Positions 32,231 to 39,477 of a DNA stretch of 43,156 nt are shown piece after piece; the first letter of the stretch is position 1; each line of letters begins with the position of its first letter. This DNA comes from a virus, in the IMG/VR virus record IMGVR_UViG_3300045051_001524, positions 1-43,156 of that record. One strand, written 5' to 3'. The notes under the pieces are model-generated. The model did not search any database. It saw only the letters and a program-made list of their open reading frames with translations, and had not been told where the DNA came from. The position numbers and the translations under genes are program-made.

Positions 32231-32653
32231 GTGGAGATCGAGATTTCAGACTACGAAGGCCGCACATACAGCTCAATTAGAATCCCATCTCTTCGTTTTG
32301 TCGGCCTGTTGAATCACTCCGAGGACAAACGATTCGGCATTGCTGCCGGGGTTATCGTTCAGACTCAAGAGCGGGTTGTTCTGTATTTATGCGACGGCGC
32401 GATTACCTGGAGGGCTGATGATTGCGCCCCAATGGACATTCGCTTTTCAGTCAATGGGTGGGGAGGATTTGTAACATCGACCAGCATTTGCGCGTTCAAT
32501 CCAGATGGCATTGTGTTCGATGTTGGCTGTCCTTTTGGCATTGGTAAGGTTTGCACTGTTCGGCATGATGACAACCAGGTGATTTTTCTTAGTGATCGGT
32601 ATGAAATTGTTTATGATTTGACCGGACACTTACTCCGAAAAGAGAGGTTATGA
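32231..32653 (+). CDS. Probable cargo (moron) protein 1, unknown
   Basis: 140 residues if it starts at GTG 32231 (GGAGGATGTAGCTTCC before it); an in-frame GTG at 32204 inside the repressor is an alternative. Mainly beta strands with Gly turns (VGLLNHSEDKRFGIAAGVIV; VFDVGCPFGIGKVCTVR). The DNA looks AT-richer than surrounding late genes. It follows the repressor immediately, so it may be expressed in the lysogen. No family recognised. Confidence 0.55.
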   Translation: MEIEISDYEGRTYSSIRIPSLRFVGLLNHSEDKRFGIAAGVIVQTQERVVLYLCDGAITWRADDCAPMDIRFSVNGWGGFVTSTSICAFNPDGIVFDVGCPFGIGKVCTVRHDDNQVIFLSDRYEIVYDLTGHLLRKERL

Positions 32654-32654
32654 G

Positions 32655-33041
32655 ATGAACAAGATTATTTTCATTGCAGCGTTGCTACTGGCAACAGTGA
32701 ATGCAACCGCTTCCGATCTATTCCCTCAAGAGAAGACCGCCATCATGGCCGCGGTCAAACATGACTTGAAAGACCCGGACACGGCAAAGTTCAAATGGCC
32801 GAAGCTGGCTGACAAGATCAACCCGAAGCACTTCGTCGATTCGTATTGCGGATTGGTGAACGCCAAAAACAGCTATGGCGCGTACACTGGATTCGAGCCG
32901 TTCGAGGCGCAGGTTGCGCGCACAGATGATGGTAAATTCGAGGTGATATCTGTCACCGTGAGCAATGAGAATTTAACAGCATCGGATCTTGCCAAGATGT
33001 GCAGTTCCGCCGGATACGCCGATCTCGTGTCGACCAAATAG
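32655..33041 (+). CDS. Probable cargo (moron) protein 2, exported, unknown
   Basis: 128 residues. Clear signal peptide: MNKIIFIAALLLATVNATAS then DLFPQ. The mature part (DLKDPDTAKFKWPKLADK; SYCGLVNAKNSYGAYTGFEP) resembles small periplasmic proteins of Proteobacteria that share the DPD(S/T)AKF and CGxVNAKNSYG pattern. Two conserved cysteines may form a disulphide. One base after the previous gene stop, ending in a terminator. Probably a lysogenic conversion gene. Confidence 0.65.
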   Translation: MNKIIFIAALLLATVNATASDLFPQEKTAIMAAVKHDLKDPDTAKFKWPKLADKINPKHFVDSYCGLVNAKNSYGAYTGFEPFEAQVARTDDGKFEVISVTVSNENLTASDLAKMCSSAGYADLVSTK

Positions 33042-33052
33042 CCTTCCAACTA

Positions 33053-33076
33053 AGCCCCGCCCCATGCGGGGCTTTG
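33053..33076 (+). terminator. Rho-independent terminator of repressor-moron operon
   Basis: AGCCCCGC (33053-33060), loop CCCAT, GCGGGGCT (33066-33073), then TTG. An 8-bp GC stem with a short U-run, directly before the late promoter-like element at 33085. Confidence 0.75.
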
Positions 33077-33084
33077 TCATTCCG

Positions 33085-33130
33085 CCGGAACCCCTTCCGC
33101 CTTAATCCACCCCGCGCGCGCGCGTAATCT
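33085..33130 (+). promoter_or_regulatory. Candidate activator-dependent late promoter for lysis/terminase operon
   Basis: CCGGAACCCCTTCCG (33085-33099, centre 33092.5), CTTAA-type motif at 33101-33105, 19-bp GC spacer ending GCGCGCGCG, then TAATCT (33125-33130). The expected start near 33136 leaves about 24 nt to the amidase ATG. Same geometry as the elements at 12045-12090 and 19173-19218. Confidence 0.65.
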
Positions 33131-33159
33131 CCCGTCACCAACTGATAGGGGGCGCGGGC

Positions 33160-33630
33160 ATGCGCAAAATCGAAACCATCATCATCCACTGTTCGGATTC
33201 GCCGAACGGCAGGACGCTATTCACCGGCAAGCTCGGCGACAAGAACTTCACCACACCGGTGCAGGAGATCGACCGCTGGCACCGCGAACGCGACTTCAAA
33301 CGGCTGCCGCTGTGGCGCGCAAAGCAGAATCCAGAACTCTCCAGCATCGGCTACCACTTCGTGATCTATACACGCGGCGCTGTTGCCTCCGGACGTCATG
33401 TCGATGAGATCGGCGCGCATTGCCAGGGATACAACGCCACCAGCATCGGAATCTGCCTGATTGGGAGGGATGCCTTCACCAGCGCGCAATGGCTGGCGCT
33501 GGCGAAGCTGGTCGAGTCGCTGAAGAAGTCCAATCCCACCGCGCGCGTGGTCGCTCACCACGATCTCAATGCAGCGAAGACCTGCCCGAATTTCAACGTC
33601 GCGGCCTGGCTGGAAGGAGAGTCGGTATGA
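33160..33630 (+). CDS. N-acetylmuramoyl-L-alanine amidase endolysin (amidase_2)
   Basis: 156 residues, single domain. Zinc ligands His10 (IIIHCSDSP), His134 (VVAHHDL) and Cys142 (KTCPNF), with catalytic Tyr65 and Lys140, reproduce the T7 lysozyme pattern including the H-6-K-2-C spacing. It cleaves peptidoglycan for lysis. No signal peptide, so a holin is needed. GGGGGCGCGGGC precedes the ATG. First gene of the right-arm late operon. Confidence 0.92.
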   Translation: MRKIETIIIHCSDSPNGRTLFTGKLGDKNFTTPVQEIDRWHRERDFKRLPLWRAKQNPELSSIGYHFVIYTRGAVASGRHVDEIGAHCQGYNATSIGICLIGRDAFTSAQWLALAKLVESLKKSNPTARVVAHHDLNAAKTCPNFNVAAWLEGESV

Positions 33631-34130
33631 AGTGGTTCTTTGTTTCAGTATTGGTCCTGATCGCCGCTGTGCTTGCATTCTTTGGAAATCGTGCCTCCGC
33701 CGATCCGCAGGGGCGCGGCGGAAAGTTCGCGACCATTTTTTGGTGCGCTTCAAGTGTGGCGCTAGGTCTAGCGGTGGCGCTGGCGATAGTTTTTTTTAAA
33801 ACTGTTATTGCCTGGCTGATGTTTGCGTCATTCATCTGCATTTGCATCTGCGTGTTGTATAGGCGGTCTCCAGGCGGAATACGCATTTCCGATGTCGCGC
33901 TGAAAATTGCAGTAGCGCTTCTTTCCTGCGCGATTTTGTTGGCGCTGGATATGTGGATCATCGCTTCTATAGTCGGGATTTTCATCGTCGGGATTATTTT
34001 GGGGATATCGGGGCTGATTGATGACTGCGATCGTCAGAACCGTTCGCAAAAGCACGGCATCGCAAAATTGTTTGGCGGGTTGCTGTGTGTGATGGGCGCC
34101 GTGTACCTGTGTTATCAGGCCCTTATTTAG
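33627..34130 (+). CDS. Polytopic membrane protein in lysis cassette, unknown
   Basis: 167 residues with about 5-6 hydrophobic segments (FFVSVLVLIAAVLAFFG; SVALGLAVALAIVFF; WLMFASFICICICVLY; LLSCAILLALDMWIIASIVG; GGLLCVMGAVYLCYQALI). ATGA overlap with the amidase. Larger and with more membrane spans than usual holins; it might be a holin partner, antiholin or superinfection-exclusion protein. Confidence 0.6.
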   Translation: MKWFFVSVLVLIAAVLAFFGNRASADPQGRGGKFATIFWCASSVALGLAVALAIVFFKTVIAWLMFASFICICICVLYRRSPGGIRISDVALKIAVALLSCAILLALDMWIIASIVGIFIVGIILGISGLIDDCDRQNRSQKHGIAKLFGGLLCVMGAVYLCYQALI

Positions 34131-34139
34131 GAGCATCGA

Positions 34140-34703
34140 ATGGATCCAATCAGCATTGCATTAGGACTTGCCCAATTCGCACCGTCGCTGCTGCGCTTCT
34201 TCGGTGCAGGTGAAAAGTCCACAACCATCGCCGAAAAGGTGATCGGTATCGCGCAGACCGTCACCGGCGCACCGACCGGAGAGGCCGCGCTGGTCACCCT
34301 GCAGCAGAACGCGCAGGTGGCGCATGAATTCAGCCTCGCAGCGTTGCGCGCCGATACCGAGCTGGAGCAAGCCTACCTCTCCGACCGCAAGGATGCCCGG
34401 GCCCGCGACGTGGCGCTGGCACAGGCCGGGCGTATCAACAAGCGCGCCGACCTGATGGTGCTGATGGATGTGATCGGCCTCGCGCTTGGTTTCATCGCCA
34501 TGCTGGCGCTCGGTTACGTCAAGGCGAGGTATCCATCCGCCATCAGCGAGGGCGTGTTCGGCGCGTTGCTGGCCCAGCTCTCGACCATCACCAGCTATTT
34601 CGGCCTGTGTCTGCGCGACGCACACCAGTTCGAGTTCGGCAGCTCGCGCGGCAGCCGCGACAAAGACGAGCTACTGGCCAAGGCTCCACCGATCAAGGGG
34701 TAG
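34140..34703 (+). CDS. Holin-like protein (3TM GTA-holin type)
   Basis: 187 residues; AGGAGCATCGA before ATG. N-terminal hydrophobic IALGLAQFAPSLLRFFGAGE, a central soluble helical region (SLAALRADTELEQAYLSDRKDAR) and two C-terminal membrane helices (MVLMDVIGLALGFIAMLALG; FGALLAQLSTITSYFGLCL). This is the layout of the GTA_holin_3TM family. It would form the pore that releases the amidase. Confidence 0.75.
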   Translation: MDPISIALGLAQFAPSLLRFFGAGEKSTTIAEKVIGIAQTVTGAPTGEAALVTLQQNAQVAHEFSLAALRADTELEQAYLSDRKDARARDVALAQAGRINKRADLMVLMDVIGLALGFIAMLALGYVKARYPSAISEGVFGALLAQLSTITSYFGLCLRDAHQFEFGSSRGSRDKDELLAKAPPIKG

Positions 34704-34705
34704 CC

Positions 34706-34915
34706 GTGACGGACCAGGTAGACAAGGCACAAGAGTTCGAGGCCATGCATCGCGATATCGCGCAGCACAACAGGCGCGCAACGCTTCCCTACACAGGGAG
34801 TTGCCATAACTGCGGAGACATCACAGGCGGCGGACGCAGATTCTGCGATGCGGATTGCCGCGACGACTACGAGAAGCGCGAGAAACAGAAAGGCCGATAT
34901 GCAGCTTCAAATTGA
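34706..34915 (+). CDS. Small C4 zinc-finger protein
   Basis: 69 residues from GTG (AAGGGGTAGCC before it). DKAQEFEAMHRDIAQHNRR then CHNC-(about 12)-CDADC: four cysteines in two pairs. Similar proteins (TraR/DksA-like or DUF2116) occur in this position of Mu/B3-like late operons. RNA polymerase binding is possible but unproven. Confidence 0.6.
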   Translation: MTDQVDKAQEFEAMHRDIAQHNRRATLPYTGSCHNCGDITGGGRRFCDADCRDDYEKREKQKGRYAASN

Positions 34916-35333
34916 GTTCTGGCAGCTATTGGGCAGTCTGGTCGCAATCATCGTGGCGTTTGCATCGGTTACATGGGCCTTTGGAAACGTGCTGGCAAAG
35001 CAGTTCAAGTCATGGCTGGTAGAGCGATTTGAAGCGCAGGATGAAATGCGCCTGCAGCGCGAGAAGGCATTGGACGAGCGATTTAAGTCGCAGGATGAAT
35101 TGCGCCAGCAACGCGAGAAGGCGCTGGACGAGCGATTTGCTGGATTGCAAAAGCTGATACGCCAAGAGGGGGACGGCTGGCGTGAAGTTGAGCGGCAGTT
35201 GTACGAACTCAAAGCCAGCTTGCCGCTGAATTACGTGCTGCGCGAGGACGACATCCGAAAAGAAGTCGTCCTCAATCACAAACTGGATGCATTGGCACAA
35301 AAGATTGATGCACTCACTGCCGGGAGGAAATGA
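34899..35333 (+). CDS. Membrane-anchored coiled-coil protein (DUF2730-like)
   Basis: 144 residues from MQLQIEFWQLLGSL. One N-terminal membrane helix (LLGSLVAIIVAFASVTWAF) and a cytoplasmic or periplasmic coiled coil. The coil has an internal duplication: REKALDERF recurs twice about 45 bp apart. Resembles DUF2730 proteins of Mu-like phages encoded between lysis genes and small terminase; a spanin-like role is also possible. Confidence 0.6.
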   Translation: MQLQIEFWQLLGSLVAIIVAFASVTWAFGNVLAKQFKSWLVERFEAQDEMRLQREKALDERFKSQDELRQQREKALDERFAGLQKLIRQEGDGWREVERQLYELKASLPLNYVLREDDIRKEVVLNHKLDALAQKIDALTAGRK

Positions 35334-35641
35334 TGGCAATTGATTTGGAAAAACAGAAACGCGAGCAGCTGCGCTGGCTGATCCTGGAAACGCTCAATGC
35401 GGCACGTCCTGTCGGAGCGAATGAAGGGCTGATCCTGAATACGGTCAGCGCGGTGCAATGCGATGTCACCGCGCTGGAGTTGCGGCGCGAGCTGGATTAT
35501 CTGGAGTCGCGCGAACTGGTCGAGATCACAGGCAAAAAGACCCCCATGTGGCACGCGGAGCTGACGCGCATCGGTGTGGACGTGGTCGAGTACACCGTCG
35601 ATTGCGATGCAGGTATCGCTCGCCCGAACAAGTACTGGTAA
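35333..35641 (+). CDS. Winged-helix protein preceding the terminase (Mu gp26-like position)
   Basis: 102 residues using the second ATG (35333), better spaced from GGAGG than the first (35330). LRWLILETLNAARPVGANEG and LELRRELDYLESRELVEITG form a winged-helix pattern. The same small gene precedes DUF3486/gp27 in Mu-like phages. Possibly helps packaging-site recognition. Confidence 0.65.
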   Translation: MAIDLEKQKREQLRWLILETLNAARPVGANEGLILNTVSAVQCDVTALELRRELDYLESRELVEITGKKTPMWHAELTRIGVDVVEYTVDCDAGIARPNKYW

Positions 35642-35643
35642 TC

Positions 35644-36171
35644 ATGGCTCCGCGCTCAAAAATAGCAAAACTCCCGCCTGGAATTAAAGCCTGGCTGCAT
35701 GCTGCGCTGGCAGATAACGCCTGCTCTGATTACCAGTGGCTATCCGACGAGCTGAAGGCCAAGGGATTCGATATCAGCCGCTCGGCTGTTCATCGCTACG
35801 GTCAGGAGTTCGAAGACAAACTGATGGCGATCAAGATCGCCACCGAGCAGGCCAAGGCGATCACCGAGGCAGCGCCGGATGATGCCGGCGCGATGAACAG
35901 CGCGCTGATCAGCCTGGTGCAACAGAAGGCATTCAAGGTGCTGGTCGATATGCAGGAAGGCGCATCAATCAAGGATATCGGGCTGATGGTCGCGCGCCTT
36001 TCCAACGCCACGGTGAAGCAAAAGCAGTTTGCCGCCGAGGTGCACGAGAAGTTAGAGCGGGCAAAGCTGGCTGCAGCCAACGAGGCCGAGGCGATCGCCA
36101 TCAAGTCGGGTATGAGTGACGATGACTGGGCGTTGATTCGCGCCAAGTTCCTCGGCATTGAGGTGGCTTGA
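35644..36171 (+). CDS. Small terminase subunit (DUF3486, Mu gp27-like)
   Basis: 175 residues from MAPRSKIAKLPPGIKAWL. N-terminal helix-turn-helix (YQWLSDELKAKGFDISRSAVHR) followed by coiled coil, matching DUF3486 proteins that act as small terminase in Mu-like phages. Stop overlaps the large terminase ATG by one base. It would recognise the packaging site in this headful-packaging lineage. Confidence 0.85.
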   Translation: MAPRSKIAKLPPGIKAWLHAALADNACSDYQWLSDELKAKGFDISRSAVHRYGQEFEDKLMAIKIATEQAKAITEAAPDDAGAMNSALISLVQQKAFKVLVDMQEGASIKDIGLMVARLSNATVKQKQFAAEVHEKLERAKLAAANEAEAIAIKSGMSDDDWALIRAKFLGIEVA

Positions 36172-37814
36172 TGGCGGATATCAGCGTCGAGTCGATCAGT
36201 ATCCCGGATGGCGAAAAGCGCGATCTGCTCGACTTGGTCAAAGAGATGCAACAGGACCGCGGCAAACTACCGCCGTCGCTTGCCGTCCCGAAGATACTGC
36301 TACCGTACCAGGCTAAATGGCATCTGGACGAGTCGACTGTACGAATCGCGGTAAAGAGCCGCCGTATCGGGTTTTCATGGGGAAGCATTGCAGCCGAGGG
36401 CGCGCTCGAAGCGGCCAAACAGAACGGCGGAATGTCCCAGTACTACATGGGCTACAACCTCGGCATGGCTGCCGAAAATATCGGGGATGCAATCAAGTTC
36501 GCCGAGATATACGGTTTTGCCGCCAGCCAGATTTCAGTGGCCCGCGAACGCGAGACCATGCAGGTCGAACAGGGCGGCGTGGTTGGAGAACGCAAGCAGG
36601 ACATCACTCGCTTCAAAATCACGTTCAAATCCGGCCATGTTTATGAGGCGCTGAGCTCGGCGCCGTGGAACTGGCGCGGACGGCAAGGCCATGCGCGCAT
36701 CGACGAAGCGGCATTCCACCGTAACCTGGGCGAGGTGATCAAGGGCGCACTGGCCTTCAGGCTGTGGGGCGGCCGCATCGATATCATCAGCACGCACAAC
36801 GGTGACGACAACGATTTCAATCTGCTGGTGCGCGATATCGAGGCGGGAAAGCTGAACTGGAGTTTGCACAAGATCGACTTCGATCAGGCGCTGGCACAAG
36901 GGCTTTACCAGCGCATCTGCCTGGTCAAAGGTAAGCCGTGGTCGCCGGAGGCAGAGCGCGAATTCCGCGACCAGGCATTCGCCGACTACCCGGATCAGGC
37001 CGACGCGAATGAGGAGCTGCTCTGCCTTCCGAAAAAAGGCAGCGGCGTCTACATGCCACGCGTGCTGATCGAGAATTGCCAGGACAACCGGATCCCGACG
37101 TTGAGGCTGCAAAAGCCGGTCGAGTACGTGACCAACCCAGACCGTATCGATGAAACCGATGCCTGGATCAGGGACAACCTGAAACCGATCATCGACTCGA
37201 TGCCGAAGACGCAGCGCAGCGTCTATGGGCAGGACTTCGGGCGCAGCGGCGACCTCTCGGTAACGTGGGTAATGCAGGAGGATTCGCCGAAACACTGGCG
37301 GCAGGCATTCGCCTTTGAAGGTCGCAATCTGCCGTTCGACGTGCAGGCGCGGATCCGCGATTACATCCTGGACAACATTCCACATTTCTACCACGCCTCA
37401 TTCGACGCGCGCGGCAACGGCCATTCTCACGCCGAGGCTGCACTACAGAAACATGGGAAATTCAGGGTTAGCTGCATCATGGCCACGCAGCAGTGGTATG
37501 CCGAATGGTTCCCTAAATACAAGTCTATGTACGAGGGGAAGTACCTCACCGTGGTGGGCGGAGAGGATGTCATCACCGACCATCGACGAGTGATCCTGTC
37601 CAAAGGCAATCCATCAATGGATGAGGGGCGCGACAAAGGTTCGGATGGCGGGTATCGGCACGGCGATTCGGCGGTGGCCGGAGTGATGTGCAGCCATTCG
37701 GCTAACCGTGAGGGGCAGCCCGCCGCAGGCGCATCCGTCGAAACCAACAACGACACCTACACGCCCGCTGCAATGAACAATCGGCGGCGCGTTTCGATGT
37801 ACCGCAAGCATTAA
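36171..37814 (+). CDS. Large terminase subunit (Mu gp28-like)
   Basis: 547 residues. N-terminal ATPase: Walker-A-like KSRRIGFSWG at 62-71 (an atypical form seen in Mu gp28), Walker B HARIDEAAF with Asp177-Glu178. C-terminal RNase-H-like nuclease with Asp354 (YGQDFGRSGD), Asp411 (SFDARGNG) and a third Asp near 500 (GGYRHGDSAVA). It packages and cuts DNA into heads. Confidence 0.92.
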   Translation: MADISVESISIPDGEKRDLLDLVKEMQQDRGKLPPSLAVPKILLPYQAKWHLDESTVRIAVKSRRIGFSWGSIAAEGALEAAKQNGGMSQYYMGYNLGMAAENIGDAIKFAEIYGFAASQISVARERETMQVEQGGVVGERKQDITRFKITFKSGHVYEALSSAPWNWRGRQGHARIDEAAFHRNLGEVIKGALAFRLWGGRIDIISTHNGDDNDFNLLVRDIEAGKLNWSLHKIDFDQALAQGLYQRICLVKGKPWSPEAEREFRDQAFADYPDQADANEELLCLPKKGSGVYMPRVLIENCQDNRIPTLRLQKPVEYVTNPDRIDETDAWIRDNLKPIIDSMPKTQRSVYGQDFGRSGDLSVTWVMQEDSPKHWRQAFAFEGRNLPFDVQARIRDYILDNIPHFYHASFDARGNGHSHAEAALQKHGKFRVSCIMATQQWYAEWFPKYKSMYEGKYLTVVGGEDVITDHRRVILSKGNPSMDEGRDKGSDGGYRHGDSAVAGVMCSHSANREGQPAAGASVETNNDTYTPAAMNNRRRVSMYRKH

Positions 37815-37825
37815 CAGGAGCAGCG

Positions 37826-39295
37826 ATGAAAGCACCAAAATGGTTAAAAAGCCTGTTTCGTGAGGCAGTGCAAGAAGAAGTGCGCGAAGTTGTGCAGGAA
37901 GAAAAAAAGCTGCGCGAGGCTGCGCCGACCATCGGCGTCACTATCGACGCCGACGAAGACAACTGGCGGCCGCTGACTGGCGACACCAAGCGCGACTTGT
38001 CGCCGGTATCGCATCAGCGTATGCGCGATATGGCGCTGTATCTGTGGGAATCGAACCTACTGGCCAACCGGCTGATCGAGCTGCCGCTGGCCTATATTCT
38101 GGCCGAGGGCGTGTCGTTGCGCTGCAAGAACGAGGACAACCAGAAGACGCTCACGCGATTCTGGAAGGATCCGATCAACCAGATGGATATCAAGCTCGTC
38201 AAGAAAGTGCGCGAGCTGGCTATCTACGGCGAGCAGTGCTATCCGACCTTTATCAACGAACACTCCGGCCATGTGCGCCTGGGCTATCTCGACCCAGCGC
38301 TGATCGAGACGGTGGTGATCGATCCGGACAACCCGGAGCAGCCGATCGGCATCGTGACCACGAAAGACCGCAAGGGCGTGGCGCGGCGCTATCGGGTGAT
38401 CGTCAACGGGCCTGATGACGAGTTGTTTACCAAGCGCACGCAGGAAATCCGCGCTACGTTCGATGACGGCGAGGCGTTCTATTTCACCATCAACGACCTG
38501 TCCAACGGCCGCCGCGGCCGCTCAGACCTGCTGGCGCAGATCGACTGGCTGGACGGCTACGACCAGTTCCTGTTCGGCGAGCTTGACCGCAGCAGCTTCC
38601 TGCGCGCCTTCCTGTGGGATGTAACGCTTAAGGGCGCAACGCCAGAGGAAGTTAAAAAACGCGCGAGCGAAATCACCGCGCCAAACCCCGCTAGCGTGCG
38701 GGTGCACAACGAAGGTGAGGAGTGGAACGCGGTTTCACCCAATCTTGGAGCTGCAGATTCTGAGGGGTCAGCCCGCCTGTTCCGCAACCATGTGCTGGGC
38801 GGTAGCACCGTGCCTGAGCACTGGTTCGGCGGCGGCGGCAATGTGAACCGCGCCACCGCGGGAGAGATGGGAGACCCAACCTTCAAGATGTTCAGCATGC
38901 GTCAGAAGTTCCTGAAGTACGTGCTGGAGACCATCGGTTTCTATGTGCTGCGCCAGAACGAACTGGCAGCCAACCGTGGCGAGCCTGATGCGGAAGACAC
39001 GGATTTCGCGGTCGAAGCCGAATTCCCTGAGTTAACCTCGCGGGATACGGCCAAGTATGCCCAAGCGCTGCAGCAAGTGATCGCCGCCGCAGCCCTTGCC
39101 GTGACCAACAAGTTCATTTCCATCAAGACCGCGATCCGCCTCATCAACTCGATTTCCGAGCGCCTCGGCGTCGAGATCGACGCAGAGACAGAATTGAATT
39201 CCGCGCTGGATGAAGCCGGAAAAAAGTCTGAGAAGGATGCTTTCACCGCAGCAGGTGCGGCAGCAGGGGATACAGCCAGCGGCGAGGTGAAGTAA
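37826..39295 (+). CDS. Portal protein (Mu gp29/DUF935-type)
   Basis: 489 residues; AGGAGCAGCG before ATG. An acidic coiled start (REAVQEEVREVVQEEKKLRE), then SHQRMRDMALYLWESNLLANR and the portal core with GYLDPALIETVVIDPDNPEQ and a C-terminal clip/crown region. Ring-forming portal for DNA entry and connector attachment. Placed between terminase and MuF as in Mu and B3. Its capsid partners are encoded on the opposite arm. Confidence 0.88.
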   Translation: MKAPKWLKSLFREAVQEEVREVVQEEKKLREAAPTIGVTIDADEDNWRPLTGDTKRDLSPVSHQRMRDMALYLWESNLLANRLIELPLAYILAEGVSLRCKNEDNQKTLTRFWKDPINQMDIKLVKKVRELAIYGEQCYPTFINEHSGHVRLGYLDPALIETVVIDPDNPEQPIGIVTTKDRKGVARRYRVIVNGPDDELFTKRTQEIRATFDDGEAFYFTINDLSNGRRGRSDLLAQIDWLDGYDQFLFGELDRSSFLRAFLWDVTLKGATPEEVKKRASEITAPNPASVRVHNEGEEWNAVSPNLGAADSEGSARLFRNHVLGGSTVPEHWFGGGGNVNRATAGEMGDPTFKMFSMRQKFLKYVLETIGFYVLRQNELAANRGEPDAEDTDFAVEAEFPELTSRDTAKYAQALQQVIAAAALAVTNKFISIKTAIRLINSISERLGVEIDAETELNSALDEAGKKSEKDAFTAAGAAAGDTASGEVK

Positions 39296-39477
39296 TGACC
39301 GACTTAGAACACAACGCCTATGAAGCGGAAATAAAGAAATTACGGGACGCGCTGGAATTCTATGCTCTCGCCAAAAACTGGGAAAGCCCAAGTACCGGGT
39401 TCGCCTTGCAATATGATCCAGAGCCGAGCGCAATAAGTAAAGACCGCGGCGAGCGCGCACTGGATGCACTTAAGTGA
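39295..39477 (+). CDS. Small protein between portal and MuF
   Basis: 60 residues, helical N-terminus (YEAEIKKLRDALEFYALAKN), starting at a one-base overlap with the portal stop and overlapping the MuF GTG by 4 bp. Resembles the short leucine/heptad proteins common among phages. Unknown role; an insertion between two genes normally adjacent. Confidence 0.5.
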   Translation: MTDLEHNAYEAEIKKLRDALEFYALAKNWESPSTGFALQYDPEPSAISKDRGERALDALK

